Assembly: GCF_000702945.1 (NCBI RefSeq)
Contig: NZ_JNLE01000003.1
Coordinates: 2,279,501 to 2,343,500 of the forward strand
Direction of reading: 5' to 3'
DNA from: Clostridium sp. KNHs205
GTDB lineage: Bacteria; Bacillota; Clostridia; Lachnospirales; Lachnospiraceae
DNA: 64,000 nt
Shown: one piece after another, positions 16,059-24,379 of the stretch
How positions within the stretch are numbered: position 1 is the stretch's first letter
Layout of the letters: each line of letters begins with the position of its first letter
Notes under the pieces: model-generated
What the model was told of the DNA's origin: nothing
Seen by the model: only the letters and a program-made list of their open reading frames with translations
Databases searched by the model: none
Position numbers and translations under genes: made by a program

Positions 16059-18221
16059 TTGGAACTATTAAATTACCAGTTTACAAAAGTAAATGGTACG
16101 GTTGTACTAAGAGATTTTCATAATATAGATAGGTTTAGACTTAATGAAGGGAAGGAATTCTCCAATAGGGCACTTGTCTGCAATGAAGCCGACGCGTTCT
16201 TATTTGACGGTTATGCAACATGGTTTGAGGGAAATCCTGCTATTTTACAGCAGGCAAAAGACCTTACAGTTACCTGCATTATTGCACCACTTAGCTATGA
16301 AACGGTTGTCAGCGGATTGGTAAGTCAGTATTCCATAATGGACCGTAAAGGATTCTATATAGGAGTAACAAAGTTAGGAAGAGTGGTTGTGGGCTTTGCA
16401 GATGGTTTCGGTACCGTAGAATATGAATCAATTGATAATCATCTGGTTAAGGATATGTGGAATATTGTGACGGTTACATTCGATTGTACTGCAGGCTGGT
16501 CTACCCTCTTTGTGAATGGAGTGATTTCAAATCGAAAGCAGTTTACACGAGGAAGCCGTATAGTAAACACAGAAATACCCTGTTACGTGGGTAAATTCGT
16601 AGATGGGGGCAGATTTCACAGAGCTGCAAAGCAAGGCACTTATCATGGATATATGCATTCTATGGTTATAGATGCAAAAGCAAGCTCAATTCAGGAGGTT
16701 TTAGAGGAGCATAAGGCACAAAGGAGCAGGATGGATTACTTTGGTTCTGTTAACACGGTATTAGACCGCACCATATATAAGGAGGATTTCAATCGCCCAA
16801 GGTATCATTTAATCGCACCGGGGAAATGGATGAATGAACCCCATGCCCCTATGTACTTTAACGGATATTACCATATTTTCTACCAGGCAAACCAGCATGC
16901 TCCATTATTTGATAATTTGCAGTGGGGACATATGGTCAGCACCGATATGATGCATTGGAGAGATCTTCCGTTAGCATTACAAACCCAGGAAAACAGTCTG
17001 GATCCAGATGGATGCTGGTCAGGCAGCAGTTGTATCGATAAGGATGGAATACCTACTATCTTTTATACCGCGGGGAATAATAAGAGTATTCCCAACCAGG
17101 GAGTAGCAATCGCAGAAGCTGTCCTTGATAAGAATAATCATCTGGAAGTATGGAAAAAGCAGAATAAGTTAGCGGTAAAGCAAGGTATAGACGATGGATG
17201 GCTCGGGGAGTTCAGAGATCCATATGTATGGCTAGAAGAGGATACCTATTTTATGTTGGTTGGTACAGGGGATGCAGGCAATGGCGGTGGGAATGCTATG
17301 CTCTATACCTCTAAAGACAAGAAAACGTGGACAAAGGAAGGTTTTATTCTGGAGTATTCCTATGAACAGAATACAGAGGTAGGGCATGTATGGGAATTGC
17401 CAGTATTACTTCCGGTACGAAATGAAAGCAATAAAATTGCATTCCATGTGCTATTACTTTGTGCATGCCAGATTGAGAATAATATCGTTCATACATATTA
17501 CTGGAAGGGTGATTGGGATGCGGCGGGCAGAAGATTTACGAAGCATCATGAGAAGGCGTTGCTGCTTGATTTAGGAGCAGGCGTATTCACAGGACCGAGT
17601 GGTTTTGTGACACCGGATAAACGAAGCGTTGTATTTACGATTGCTCAGGGAAAGAGAAATCACGAGGATGAGTTTCAGTCAGGGTGGGCACATAATGGTG
17701 GTCTGCCAGTTGAGCTGTATGCCTCTGGCGGTAGACTTGGAGTTCGGCCAATTTGTGAAGTTTATCAACTGAGATCGGAACTTCTGCTTGAAGATTATGA
17801 TATTGAGGTAGATGAACTGAATAGGAAACTAGCACAGATTACTTCATCTCAATTATACATTAAATTGGAAAGTAAGTGTGACTTTATCGGAATCGCAGTT
17901 AATCGAACGGAGGGAACGGAGGAAGTATTCTATGATAGAGCGGAAAAGCACTTTGGTGTACGGACCGGGACACAGCCGGAAGAGATAAAACTTGTCAGTG
18001 TACGAAGAAATGAATGTGATTTTGTAGATATCGGTGATCAACCAATCATTATGGAGTATTTCCTGGATAATTCAATGATTGAAGTTTATTTGAATGAGTT
18101 GAAAGCAATCTCTCATAGAAATTATACGGAAAAGAATGATAGAGCTTTACAAATAGTTTCAAAGGAAGAAATACTAATTCAGCATATACAGGTATGGTCC
18201 ATGAATGATGTATATTTCTAG
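16059..18221 (+). CDS. LamG-domain GH32 family fructosidase, variant active site
   Basis: A 720-residue protein without signal peptide. The TTG at 16059 is taken as start because AGGGAGGTGA lies five bases before it; an upstream ATT-initiated reading has no such site. Residues 1-230 look like a concanavalin/LamG-like beta sandwich. The five-bladed GH32 propeller begins near 245, followed by a C-terminal beta sandwich. Catalytic positions are WMNEPHAP (Glu260 where the nucleophile Asp of WMNDPNG usually stands), FRDP with transition-state Asp387, and HVWELP with acid/base Glu446 in place of the common WECP. The family hydrolyses beta-fructosidic links in inulin, levan or sucrose. The WMNEPHA subgroup exists in other Firmicutes to my recollection, so it may be active with altered specificity. 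Cytoplasmic location implies imported substrates. Confidence 0.85.
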   Translation: MELLNYQFTKVNGTVVLRDFHNIDRFRLNEGKEFSNRALVCNEADAFLFDGYATWFEGNPAILQQAKDLTVTCIIAPLSYETVVSGLVSQYSIMDRKGFYIGVTKLGRVVVGFADGFGTVEYESIDNHLVKDMWNIVTVTFDCTAGWSTLFVNGVISNRKQFTRGSRIVNTEIPCYVGKFVDGGRFHRAAKQGTYHGYMHSMVIDAKASSIQEVLEEHKAQRSRMDYFGSVNTVLDRTIYKEDFNRPRYHLIAPGKWMNEPHAPMYFNGYYHIFYQANQHAPLFDNLQWGHMVSTDMMHWRDLPLALQTQENSLDPDGCWSGSSCIDKDGIPTIFYTAGNNKSIPNQGVAIAEAVLDKNNHLEVWKKQNKLAVKQGIDDGWLGEFRDPYVWLEEDTYFMLVGTGDAGNGGGNAMLYTSKDKKTWTKEGFILEYSYEQNTEVGHVWELPVLLPVRNESNKIAFHVLLLCACQIENNIVHTYYWKGDWDAAGRRFTKHHEKALLLDLGAGVFTGPSGFVTPDKRSVVFTIAQGKRNHEDEFQSGWAHNGGLPVELYASGGRLGVRPICEVYQLRSELLLEDYDIEVDELNRKLAQITSSQLYIKLESKCDFIGIAVNRTEGTEEVFYDRAEKHFGVRTGTQPEEIKLVSVRRNECDFVDIGDQPIIMEYFLDNSMIEVYLNELKAISHRNYTEKNDRALQIVSKEEILIQHIQVWSMNDVYF

Positions 18222-18517
18222 AGTGTACCAGCAACTATAAAAAAAGATACAAATTATCAATTATTACAGTATGGATTCAGTTATTGCTTGCTTCATAGCA
18301 GTTAACATATTAACAAATATTAAATGGGAATGATATAGCAAGCATAACATCCCATATCTACCCAAATCTAGTCTCTTTTATGGGCATAGAGTTATTTATA
18401 GATGGAAAAGCAATAATTAATAAATGAGCCGGATGTCCAAGCCAGAACAAAATGTATTAGGACTATTATTGAATGCGCATAGTTAAGTATGTGCGAACGA
18501 GTGGAGGCCTTGATAAG
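18222..18517 (+). other. Gap before the glycyl radical enzyme gene
   Basis: About 295 bp without a gene. TGCTTGCT (18285-18292) and AGCAAGCA (18337-18344) are an 8-bp inverted repeat with a 44-nt loop; no T run follows. No clear promoter pair or LacI-type operator is present. Confidence 0.4.
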
Positions 18518-20539
18518 ATGAATCGTATTGACAAGTATATGGAATTATTCCGTGAATCCATGTCAAAGAATGAGATTTATATTCCCAGCCAAGGATTATT
18601 GGCAGGCTGGCATACGAGGTGTGAAAAGGGTAGTTATTTATGGGAAATGTTTGAATTTGATAATATGCACTTTCCCCTTGGAGATGCCTTTTTTCAATAC
18701 GGTATAAGGGGAATTATTCAGAAGTCGGAAGCAGCTCTTGAGGATATAAAGGCAGAGGAAGGATATTTACAAGCTGTTCAGGATGTGTATAAGGAAATAC
18801 TTACCTATATTGAGAAGCATGCAGCTCTTGCCAAAACAATGTCTGAAGAAACTTCAGTTATGGATGAAAAAGTCAGGCTTGAAGAGATCGCTGGTAATTG
18901 CAAAGCTTTAACACAGGGAGCGCCTGAAACATTTGCCCAGGCTTTACAATTGTTTTGGTTTATGTATGTTATTAGAAATCCATTTGGAAATGGATGTATT
19001 GGCCGTTTGGATCAAAAACTCTTTCCGTTTTATGAAAATGAAAAAAAGAATGGGTTCATAGATAAAGGAAAAATGATTGAACTGATTATGGAGTTTTATA
19101 AGCATCTTAATGAAATGGGTACAGGAGATACACTTAGAAATCTTATGTTATCGGGGCAGGATGCAAGTGGTAACGATGAGACAAATGAAGTTACTTATTT
19201 ATTTCTGGAGGTTTACGAAAAGTTAGGAGATGCAGAACCTCATCTAAATGTAAGACTGCATAAAAACAGTCCCGAGAAATTAATCAAGAAGTGTGTGGAG
19301 CTTTTAGGCACTGGTAAAGGGCAGCCAACCTTATATTTTGATGATAATATCATTCCGGCAATGGAACAGGCAGGTATTTCACATGAATTAGCCTGCAGGT
19401 ATGCCAATGATGGCTGCACAGAAACCGTTATTGACGGTGCAAGCAGTATTACCTTTTTACAGCATGAAATGGTAAAAACTGTGGAATTAACTCTTTTTAA
19501 CGGAAGAGAAAATCCAAGTATTTGTCCTGTTAAAATGAAAAAATCAAGACAGCTTGGACCAATTATGGAACCAAAGACAGCTTTGGTACTTGGTTATGAA
19601 TCAGGTGATGTTACGGGGATGGAATCTTTTGAGGAAGTATATGCTGCTTTTGAGAGACAGTTGACATTCCAGATTACCAGGTGGCTGCAGTTAATTGACA
19701 AAAAAATAGAAGAGGATGAGGAATATACGGTTACTTCCCCGTTAGTTGGAGGAAGCCTGAAACTTTGTTTGGAAAGCGGCAGGGATCCGCTTCGGGGCGG
19801 CGGCTTTTTAGTGGGTAATTATCAATTATTATCCGGCAGCATAGGTACTGCTGCGGATTGTTTAATGGGTATTCAAACAGCAGTTTATGAAAACAAATGG
19901 TGTACCATGAAGGAATTGGTGGAGGCACTGGCCTGTGATTTTAAAAGGCAGGAAGTGTTAAGACAGAGACTTCTCCATTGCCCCAAATATGGAAACGGTG
20001 AGGAGCAGGTAGATGCAATAGCAGCCGGAATAGCCGCTAAATTTATTGAACTTGTAAACAAATACCGAGTTGAGAGTGGTAAGTGTGTATGGCCTGGATT
20101 ATATGATATCGACTTTAAGATAGCAGCGAGCATCACAGGTGCTACTCCGGATGGGCGTAAATTCAGAGATCCAATCGGTGAGCATTGCTCTCCGACACCG
20201 GGTATGGCAAAGAAAGGTCCAACCGCCATTTTAGAATCTGCATCGAAGCTGCCTATGAGGGATGGGTATGCCTCCTCCCCCCTTCATTTAACCCTGGATA
20301 AAGGAAGTTTCATTATGGGAGCAGAGAAGGATAAAATACTGTATCGTATGTTATCAGCAGCCAGAGAACAGGGAATACCGGTACTCAATATTTCCATGTA
20401 TAGCAGGGAAGAATTGATAGAGGTTAAAAAACATCCGGAACATTATCCGGATTTGGTGGTCCGGGTTTGGGGATTTAATGCCAGATTTGTTGAGCTGGAT
20501 GAAGAATTGCAGGAACATATTATCAGACGGATAAGCTAA
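18518..20539 (+). CDS. Glycyl radical enzyme of unknown substrate (pyruvate formate-lyase superfamily)
   Basis: A 673-residue oxygen-sensitive radical enzyme. The ATG at 18518 has GTGGAGG at 18501-18507; an in-frame ATG 15 codons upstream lacks a ribosome site. The catalytic thiyl Cys300 sits in NDGCTET, with Glu302 two residues on, as in the dehydratase/lyase branch (GC-x-E). The glycyl radical loop near the C-terminus is VVRVWGFNARFVEL with Gly652. The usual pattern has Cys, Ser or Ala before the Gly and Tyr after it; here they are Trp and Phe. It is also about 100 residues shorter than most relatives. The activase gene follows 17 bp later, then a GH32-like glycosidase, so the substrate is probably sugar-derived. 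It does not look like pyruvate formate-lyase, choline lyase or glycerol dehydratase. Function unknown. Confidence 0.85.
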   Translation: MNRIDKYMELFRESMSKNEIYIPSQGLLAGWHTRCEKGSYLWEMFEFDNMHFPLGDAFFQYGIRGIIQKSEAALEDIKAEEGYLQAVQDVYKEILTYIEKHAALAKTMSEETSVMDEKVRLEEIAGNCKALTQGAPETFAQALQLFWFMYVIRNPFGNGCIGRLDQKLFPFYENEKKNGFIDKGKMIELIMEFYKHLNEMGTGDTLRNLMLSGQDASGNDETNEVTYLFLEVYEKLGDAEPHLNVRLHKNSPEKLIKKCVELLGTGKGQPTLYFDDNIIPAMEQAGISHELACRYANDGCTETVIDGASSITFLQHEMVKTVELTLFNGRENPSICPVKMKKSRQLGPIMEPKTALVLGYESGDVTGMESFEEVYAAFERQLTFQITRWLQLIDKKIEEDEEYTVTSPLVGGSLKLCLESGRDPLRGGGFLVGNYQLLSGSIGTAADCLMGIQTAVYENKWCTMKELVEALACDFKRQEVLRQRLLHCPKYGNGEEQVDAIAAGIAAKFIELVNKYRVESGKCVWPGLYDIDFKIAASITGATPDGRKFRDPIGEHCSPTPGMAKKGPTAILESASKLPMRDGYASSPLHLTLDKGSFIMGAEKDKILYRMLSAAREQGIPVLNISMYSREELIEVKKHPEHYPDLVVRVWGFNARFVELDEELQEHIIRRIS

Positions 20540-20556
20540 ATAATTGAGGGAAATAA

Positions 20557-21444
20557 ATGAATACAGCAATTATTATGGAGATACAAAGATATTGTATCCA
20601 TGATGGTCCGGGAATAAGAACGACCGTTTTTTTTAAAGGCTGTCATATGAAATGCGGCTGGTGTCATAATCCGGAGTCTCAATCAAAGAAACCCGAGATG
20701 ATGTTTTTTGAAAACAGCTGCATTCTTTGCAGGCAATGTGAGGCAATCTGCCAAAGAGGGGCACATTCTTTTACTGATAAAAGCCATAAAATAAATTTAG
20801 AACTATGTAAGAACTGCAGTAATAAACAACAATGCCAGGAAATTTGTTGTACAAATAGTTTTAAGCTTAACGGAAAGAGTATGAATGTAGAAGAAGTATT
20901 CAAGGAAATAATGCGAGACAGATGCTGTTATGGAGAACTGGGTGGTGTTACCTTTTCCGGAGGAGAACCTTTATTACAGCAGGATTATTTGAAGGAAATT
21001 ATGAGCTGCTGCAAACAGGCAGGAATCTCAGTTTGTCTGGACACGACACTGAATGTAGAGTGGGATATGGTCGAAAGTATAACTCCTTATACTGATCTAT
21101 ACTTAATTGATCTGAAGTGTATGGATGAACAACTGCATATTGCCATGACTGGAGCCAGCAATAAGAATCTTCTCGTTAACATAAAAAAACTATCTGATTT
21201 GGGGGCGAGAATGATTATTCGAATGCCGATTATTGAGGAAATCAATGATTCGGTTAATGAAATGAAAAAACGAAAAATATTTTTACAGGATTTAAGAGGA
21301 CTTGAACGCATTGATATGATTCCTGTTTCAAATTATGGAAGTGCAAAATATAAAGCTTTAGGTAAAAACATTCCGGAATATAATAATCACACAAATTTAG
21401 ATATGCTGATAGAGCAGGCAAAAAATCGGTTTGAAAGGAGTTGA
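20557..21444 (+). CDS. Glycyl radical enzyme activating enzyme (radical SAM)
   Basis: A 295-residue radical SAM protein that installs the glycyl radical on the partner encoded just upstream. The SAM cluster motif is Cys29-x3-Cys33-x2-Cys36 in GCHMKCGWCHNPES, after the family signature DGPGIRTTVFFKG. A ferredoxin-like insert follows with two cysteine sets: 55, 58, 61, 65, and an unusual 84, 87, 93, 97 (CxxC-x5-CxxxC). Two extra 4Fe-4S clusters are typical of activases for non-PFL glycyl radical enzymes. The SAM-binding segment VTFSGGEPLLQ is intact. It lies 17 bp after the enzyme gene, with AATTGAGGG as ribosome site, and ends 4 bp before the GH32-like gene. This places radical chemistry in the sugar operon. 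Confidence 0.93.
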   Translation: MNTAIIMEIQRYCIHDGPGIRTTVFFKGCHMKCGWCHNPESQSKKPEMMFFENSCILCRQCEAICQRGAHSFTDKSHKINLELCKNCSNKQQCQEICCTNSFKLNGKSMNVEEVFKEIMRDRCCYGELGGVTFSGGEPLLQQDYLKEIMSCCKQAGISVCLDTTLNVEWDMVESITPYTDLYLIDLKCMDEQLHIAMTGASNKNLLVNIKKLSDLGARMIIRMPIIEEINDSVNEMKKRKIFLQDLRGLERIDMIPVSNYGSAKYKALGKNIPEYNNHTNLDMLIEQAKNRFERS

Positions 21445-21448
21445 AAGC

Positions 21449-22873
21449 ATGGAATTATTCTATACACCGAAACATGCAAAAATCGGTGATGTAATACCTT
21501 TTTACAATGAAGCAGAAAATCAATTTGACCATTATTATTTAAAGAACTGGAATCCTGATGCCCCAAAGGAGCAAATCCTATATGGATGGCACCGGATTAC
21601 AACAAAGGATAACCGGAGCTACAAAGAAGTTCCGACAAACATACAGGGAGGCACCGGTTCTGTCATAAAGGCAGAGGGGATCTATCATATGTTTTATTGT
21701 ACCTTTGACCAGGATCCGCCGGCACAGTGGGTCAGGCATGCTGTCAGTACAGATTTAACCCATTGGGACGATATCATAGAAGATAAATTCGGGCCGGACG
21801 GGGTAATATATAAAATGTCTGATTGGAGAGACCCTTTTGTTTTCTGGAATGAAGAGGAACAAAAATGGTGGATGCTTCTGGCAGCACGGGAAAATGCCCC
21901 CACAGAAAGAAACGGTTGCGTTGCTTTATGTGTATCCGAAGATCTGTCCGGATGGGAATACCAATCACCCATGTATGCACCCCGTATGAACCAGGCAGCC
22001 AATGAATGCCCGGATTTATTTAAAATAGGTGACTGGTATTATCTGGTGTATTCCAACTATACCGACGGCTTTAGTACATATTACCGCATGAGCCGTTCTT
22101 TAAAGGGGCCCTGGTTACGTCCGGAAATAGATACTTTCGATGGCAGAGCTTTTTATGCCGCAAAAACCGGCTTTGACGGGAAAGACCATTATGTTTATGG
22201 ATGGAATCCCACTAGAGGGGAAGATAGCTGGAAATTTGATCCCAGTAAGGATTTTGGAAATGATTATAAAACCTGGAACTGGGGTGGTTCTCTTGTTGTT
22301 CATAAAATTGTACAGCATCCGGATGGTACGCTGGGAGTGTGCCCGGTTGAAAGTGTGGAAAAAGCTTTTTTCAAAAAACAGAAAGCTGCCATAAAACCAT
22401 TAACCGGTACCTGGAAGATGAAGGATGATATGGCACTTTGTTCATCTTTAGATGGATTTTCCTCTGCGGTTGGAAATCGGATTCCGGAGGTGTGCTGTAT
22501 TAAAGCAAAGTTAAAATATACCGGAAATCCTACCAGATTCGGAATTGCACTGCAAGTGGATGATACGTTTGCACAGGGATATTATCTGATGTTTGAGCCC
22601 TGGTATAACAGGATTCAATTCCGCTCCGGACTGAGAATGTATGAACAGGGCGGACAGCTGTTCCCCTATGCGGTAGAATTGGAACGTCCGTTAAAACTGG
22701 AAGCAGATAAAGAATATGAGCTTGCTGTTTATATACAAGGAACCCTGGCCGTACTGTATGTAAATCATGACCTGGCTTTTGGATTCCGTATGTATAATGA
22801 AAAAGGACGCCAGTTGGGATTTTTTGTTTCAGAAGGTATACTGGAAGTAAAAGATATTATAATTGAAGAATAA
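21449..22873 (+). CDS. GH32-like glycoside hydrolase (clan GH-J propeller)
   Basis: A 474-residue protein. The ATG at 21449 has AAGGAG at 21435-21440; an earlier TTG at 21431 overlaps that site. It reads as a five-bladed propeller with candidate catalytic residues Asp14 in IGDVIPFYNEA, Asp128 in WRDPFVF and Glu186 in NECPDLF, a spacing close to that of standard GH32 enzymes. A C-terminal beta-sandwich (about 310-474) follows. The N-terminal GDVIPFY form differs from the WMNDPNG of invertases and marks a separate subgroup whose substrate I cannot name. It is a cytoplasmic protein. It starts 4 bp after the activase gene and is therefore part of the glycyl radical operon, so it may release the radical enzyme's substrate or act on its product. 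A fructosyl substrate is likely but not proven. Confidence 0.78.
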   Translation: MELFYTPKHAKIGDVIPFYNEAENQFDHYYLKNWNPDAPKEQILYGWHRITTKDNRSYKEVPTNIQGGTGSVIKAEGIYHMFYCTFDQDPPAQWVRHAVSTDLTHWDDIIEDKFGPDGVIYKMSDWRDPFVFWNEEEQKWWMLLAARENAPTERNGCVALCVSEDLSGWEYQSPMYAPRMNQAANECPDLFKIGDWYYLVYSNYTDGFSTYYRMSRSLKGPWLRPEIDTFDGRAFYAAKTGFDGKDHYVYGWNPTRGEDSWKFDPSKDFGNDYKTWNWGGSLVVHKIVQHPDGTLGVCPVESVEKAFFKKQKAAIKPLTGTWKMKDDMALCSSLDGFSSAVGNRIPEVCCIKAKLKYTGNPTRFGIALQVDDTFAQGYYLMFEPWYNRIQFRSGLRMYEQGGQLFPYAVELERPLKLEADKEYELAVYIQGTLAVLYVNHDLAFGFRMYNEKGRQLGFFVSEGILEVKDIIIEE

Positions 22874-22977
22874 GTGATAGAACTGGTGTCAAATGTCTAA
22901 GAATACAGGTATTTTTCGATAGTAACTGTATAATACACAGTGAACCAAACATTGGATAACACTTATCCTGTTATAAA

Positions 22978-23183
22978 AAAGAGAAATAAAATAACAATAA
23001 AATAGAAAATAAAAATAGCAATAAGTAGAAATAAAATAGCAATAAAATAGAAAATAAAAATAGCAATAAATAGAAATTAATAACAATAAAATAGTGCAAT
23101 AAATTAGAAATTATAGTAGCGCAAATTATAATATCAATAAATTAGAAATTATAATAGAAATAAAATAGTAATTAAAATAGAGA
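22978..23183. repeat. AT-only degenerate tandem repeat
   Basis: About 205 bp built of variants of an 11-bp unit like AGCAATAAAAT, with two nearly identical 45-bp blocks at about 22980-23070 and weaker copies to 23183. The plus strand has almost no C. Every unit carries TAG or TAA in several frames, so it is not coding. It fills the gap between the GH32-like and GH172 genes, ending 10 bp before the ribosome site of the latter. It may be a replication-slippage tract, bent DNA or an AU-rich leader. Confidence 0.7.
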
Positions 23184-23204
23184 CAATAGCAGGAGGGCAT
23201 AGTA

Positions 23205-24305
23205 ATGTTTCATAACAGCATGTCGGCATTACCCATATTAAAGAATGGGAAAAGCAGAGCAATCAATTGGGAAAACAGAACCGGTGAAAAGGGAAAAGGA
23301 GGTATGGCTGCCAGTGACCTTGGTCCCTCCAGGAAAGGTTCTCCCTGTATACCGAAAATCTCAGCCGGTGAGACCATAACCTTGGCTGAGATAACCGGCC
23401 CAGGTGTAATCCAACATATATGGATCACCGTTACTGACCGGACCAGTGAACGTAACCGCTATGTGTTAAGAGATCTTGTATTGCGCATGTACTGGGATGG
23501 AGAAGAAACTCCTTCTGTAGAAAGCCCTTTGGGGGACTTTTTCTGCTGTGGTTTTGGTGTTTCTTATCCTGTCAATTCAGTTCCTATCGTTGTAAATCCC
23601 ACCAGAGGTTTTAACAGTTATTTCCCAATGCCATTTGGAAATAAAGCAAAGATAACCATTGAAAATCAGAACGATGAAGACATTCCGGCATTTTTCTATC
23701 AGGTGGATTATTGCCTTTATGAGGAACTTCCGGCAAACACCGGTTATTTTCATGCACAATGGAGACGGCAGCGTCTTACGGAAAAAGGTAAGGATTATGT
23801 CATATTAGATGGGGTTCAGGGAAAAGGACAGTATGTAGGAACCTATATGGCACTGACTACTTTGGAACGTTACTGGTACGGAGAAGGGGAAGTGAAGTTC
23901 TATTTGGACGGAGATGAGAAATATCCCACTATCTGTGGAACAGGAACGGAAGATTATTTTGGCGGAGCCTGGAGTTATGCAACCCAGGAAAACGGAAAAA
24001 CCGTAGAAAATACCTACTGTACTCCTTATATGGGATATCCGTATTATTCCCATCATGATACCTTTATTCATAACGATTACCATAATGATGACCAGCTGCC
24101 CCAGAGAAGTTTCTACCGCTGGCATGTGATGGAACCGGTTATATTCGAAGAAGATTTAAAGGTAACAATTCAGCAGATCGGAGTCTATCACGGCGGATTA
24201 TTTGAAAGGCAGGATGATGTGGCTACCGTTGCCTACTGGTATCAGGCAGAGCCTCACAAGCCTTTCGGCCCCCTTATGGAGCGCAAAGAACGCTGGCCAA
24301 GATGA
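23205..24305 (+). CDS. GH172 family enzyme (DUF2961), possible difructose dianhydride hydrolase
   Basis: A 366-residue cytoplasmic protein with the features of DUF2961, now glycoside hydrolase family 172. Visible signatures are ITGPGVIQHIWITV near residue 65, SPLGDFFCCGFG, the acidic motif GTGTEDYFGGAW with Glu249, and SFYRWHVMEPVIFEEDLKV near the C-terminus. The characterised member from Bifidobacterium dentium converts inulobiose and difructose dianhydride I, an alpha-fructofuranosyl substrate, while other members act on D-arabinofuranosides. Next to GH32 genes and a fructokinase, the fructose branch is more likely here. The ribosome site is CAGGAGGG at 23190-23197. It is preceded by an AT-rich repeat and followed after 74 bp by a canonical GH32 gene. 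The exact glycosidic link cut is inferred. Confidence 0.85.
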   Translation: MFHNSMSALPILKNGKSRAINWENRTGEKGKGGMAASDLGPSRKGSPCIPKISAGETITLAEITGPGVIQHIWITVTDRTSERNRYVLRDLVLRMYWDGEETPSVESPLGDFFCCGFGVSYPVNSVPIVVNPTRGFNSYFPMPFGNKAKITIENQNDEDIPAFFYQVDYCLYEELPANTGYFHAQWRRQRLTEKGKDYVILDGVQGKGQYVGTYMALTTLERYWYGEGEVKFYLDGDEKYPTICGTGTEDYFGGAWSYATQENGKTVENTYCTPYMGYPYYSHHDTFIHNDYHNDDQLPQRSFYRWHVMEPVIFEEDLKVTIQQIGVYHGGLFERQDDVATVAYWYQAEPHKPFGPLMERKERWPR

Positions 24306-24379
24306 TGAGAGTTATAAGGTAAAAGGAAAATCGTAAACTGAGGATAATTAATTACAAAAATATAAAGGTGGAAATAAGA

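Noticed and set aside
18518..20539. Pyruvate formate-lyase assignment
   Set aside because: The double Cys of pyruvate formate-lyase is missing; a single catalytic Cys in GCTET points to the dehydratase/lyase branch.
22889..23086. 65-codon minus-strand frame rich in Tyr, Phe and Cys
   Set aside because: It is a direct translation of the AT-rich tandem repeat, with a 15-residue repeat matching the 45-bp DNA repeat; no ribosome site.
22978..23183. CRISPR array
   Set aside because: Repeats are short, degenerate and contiguous, without unique spacers of constant length, and there are no cas genes.
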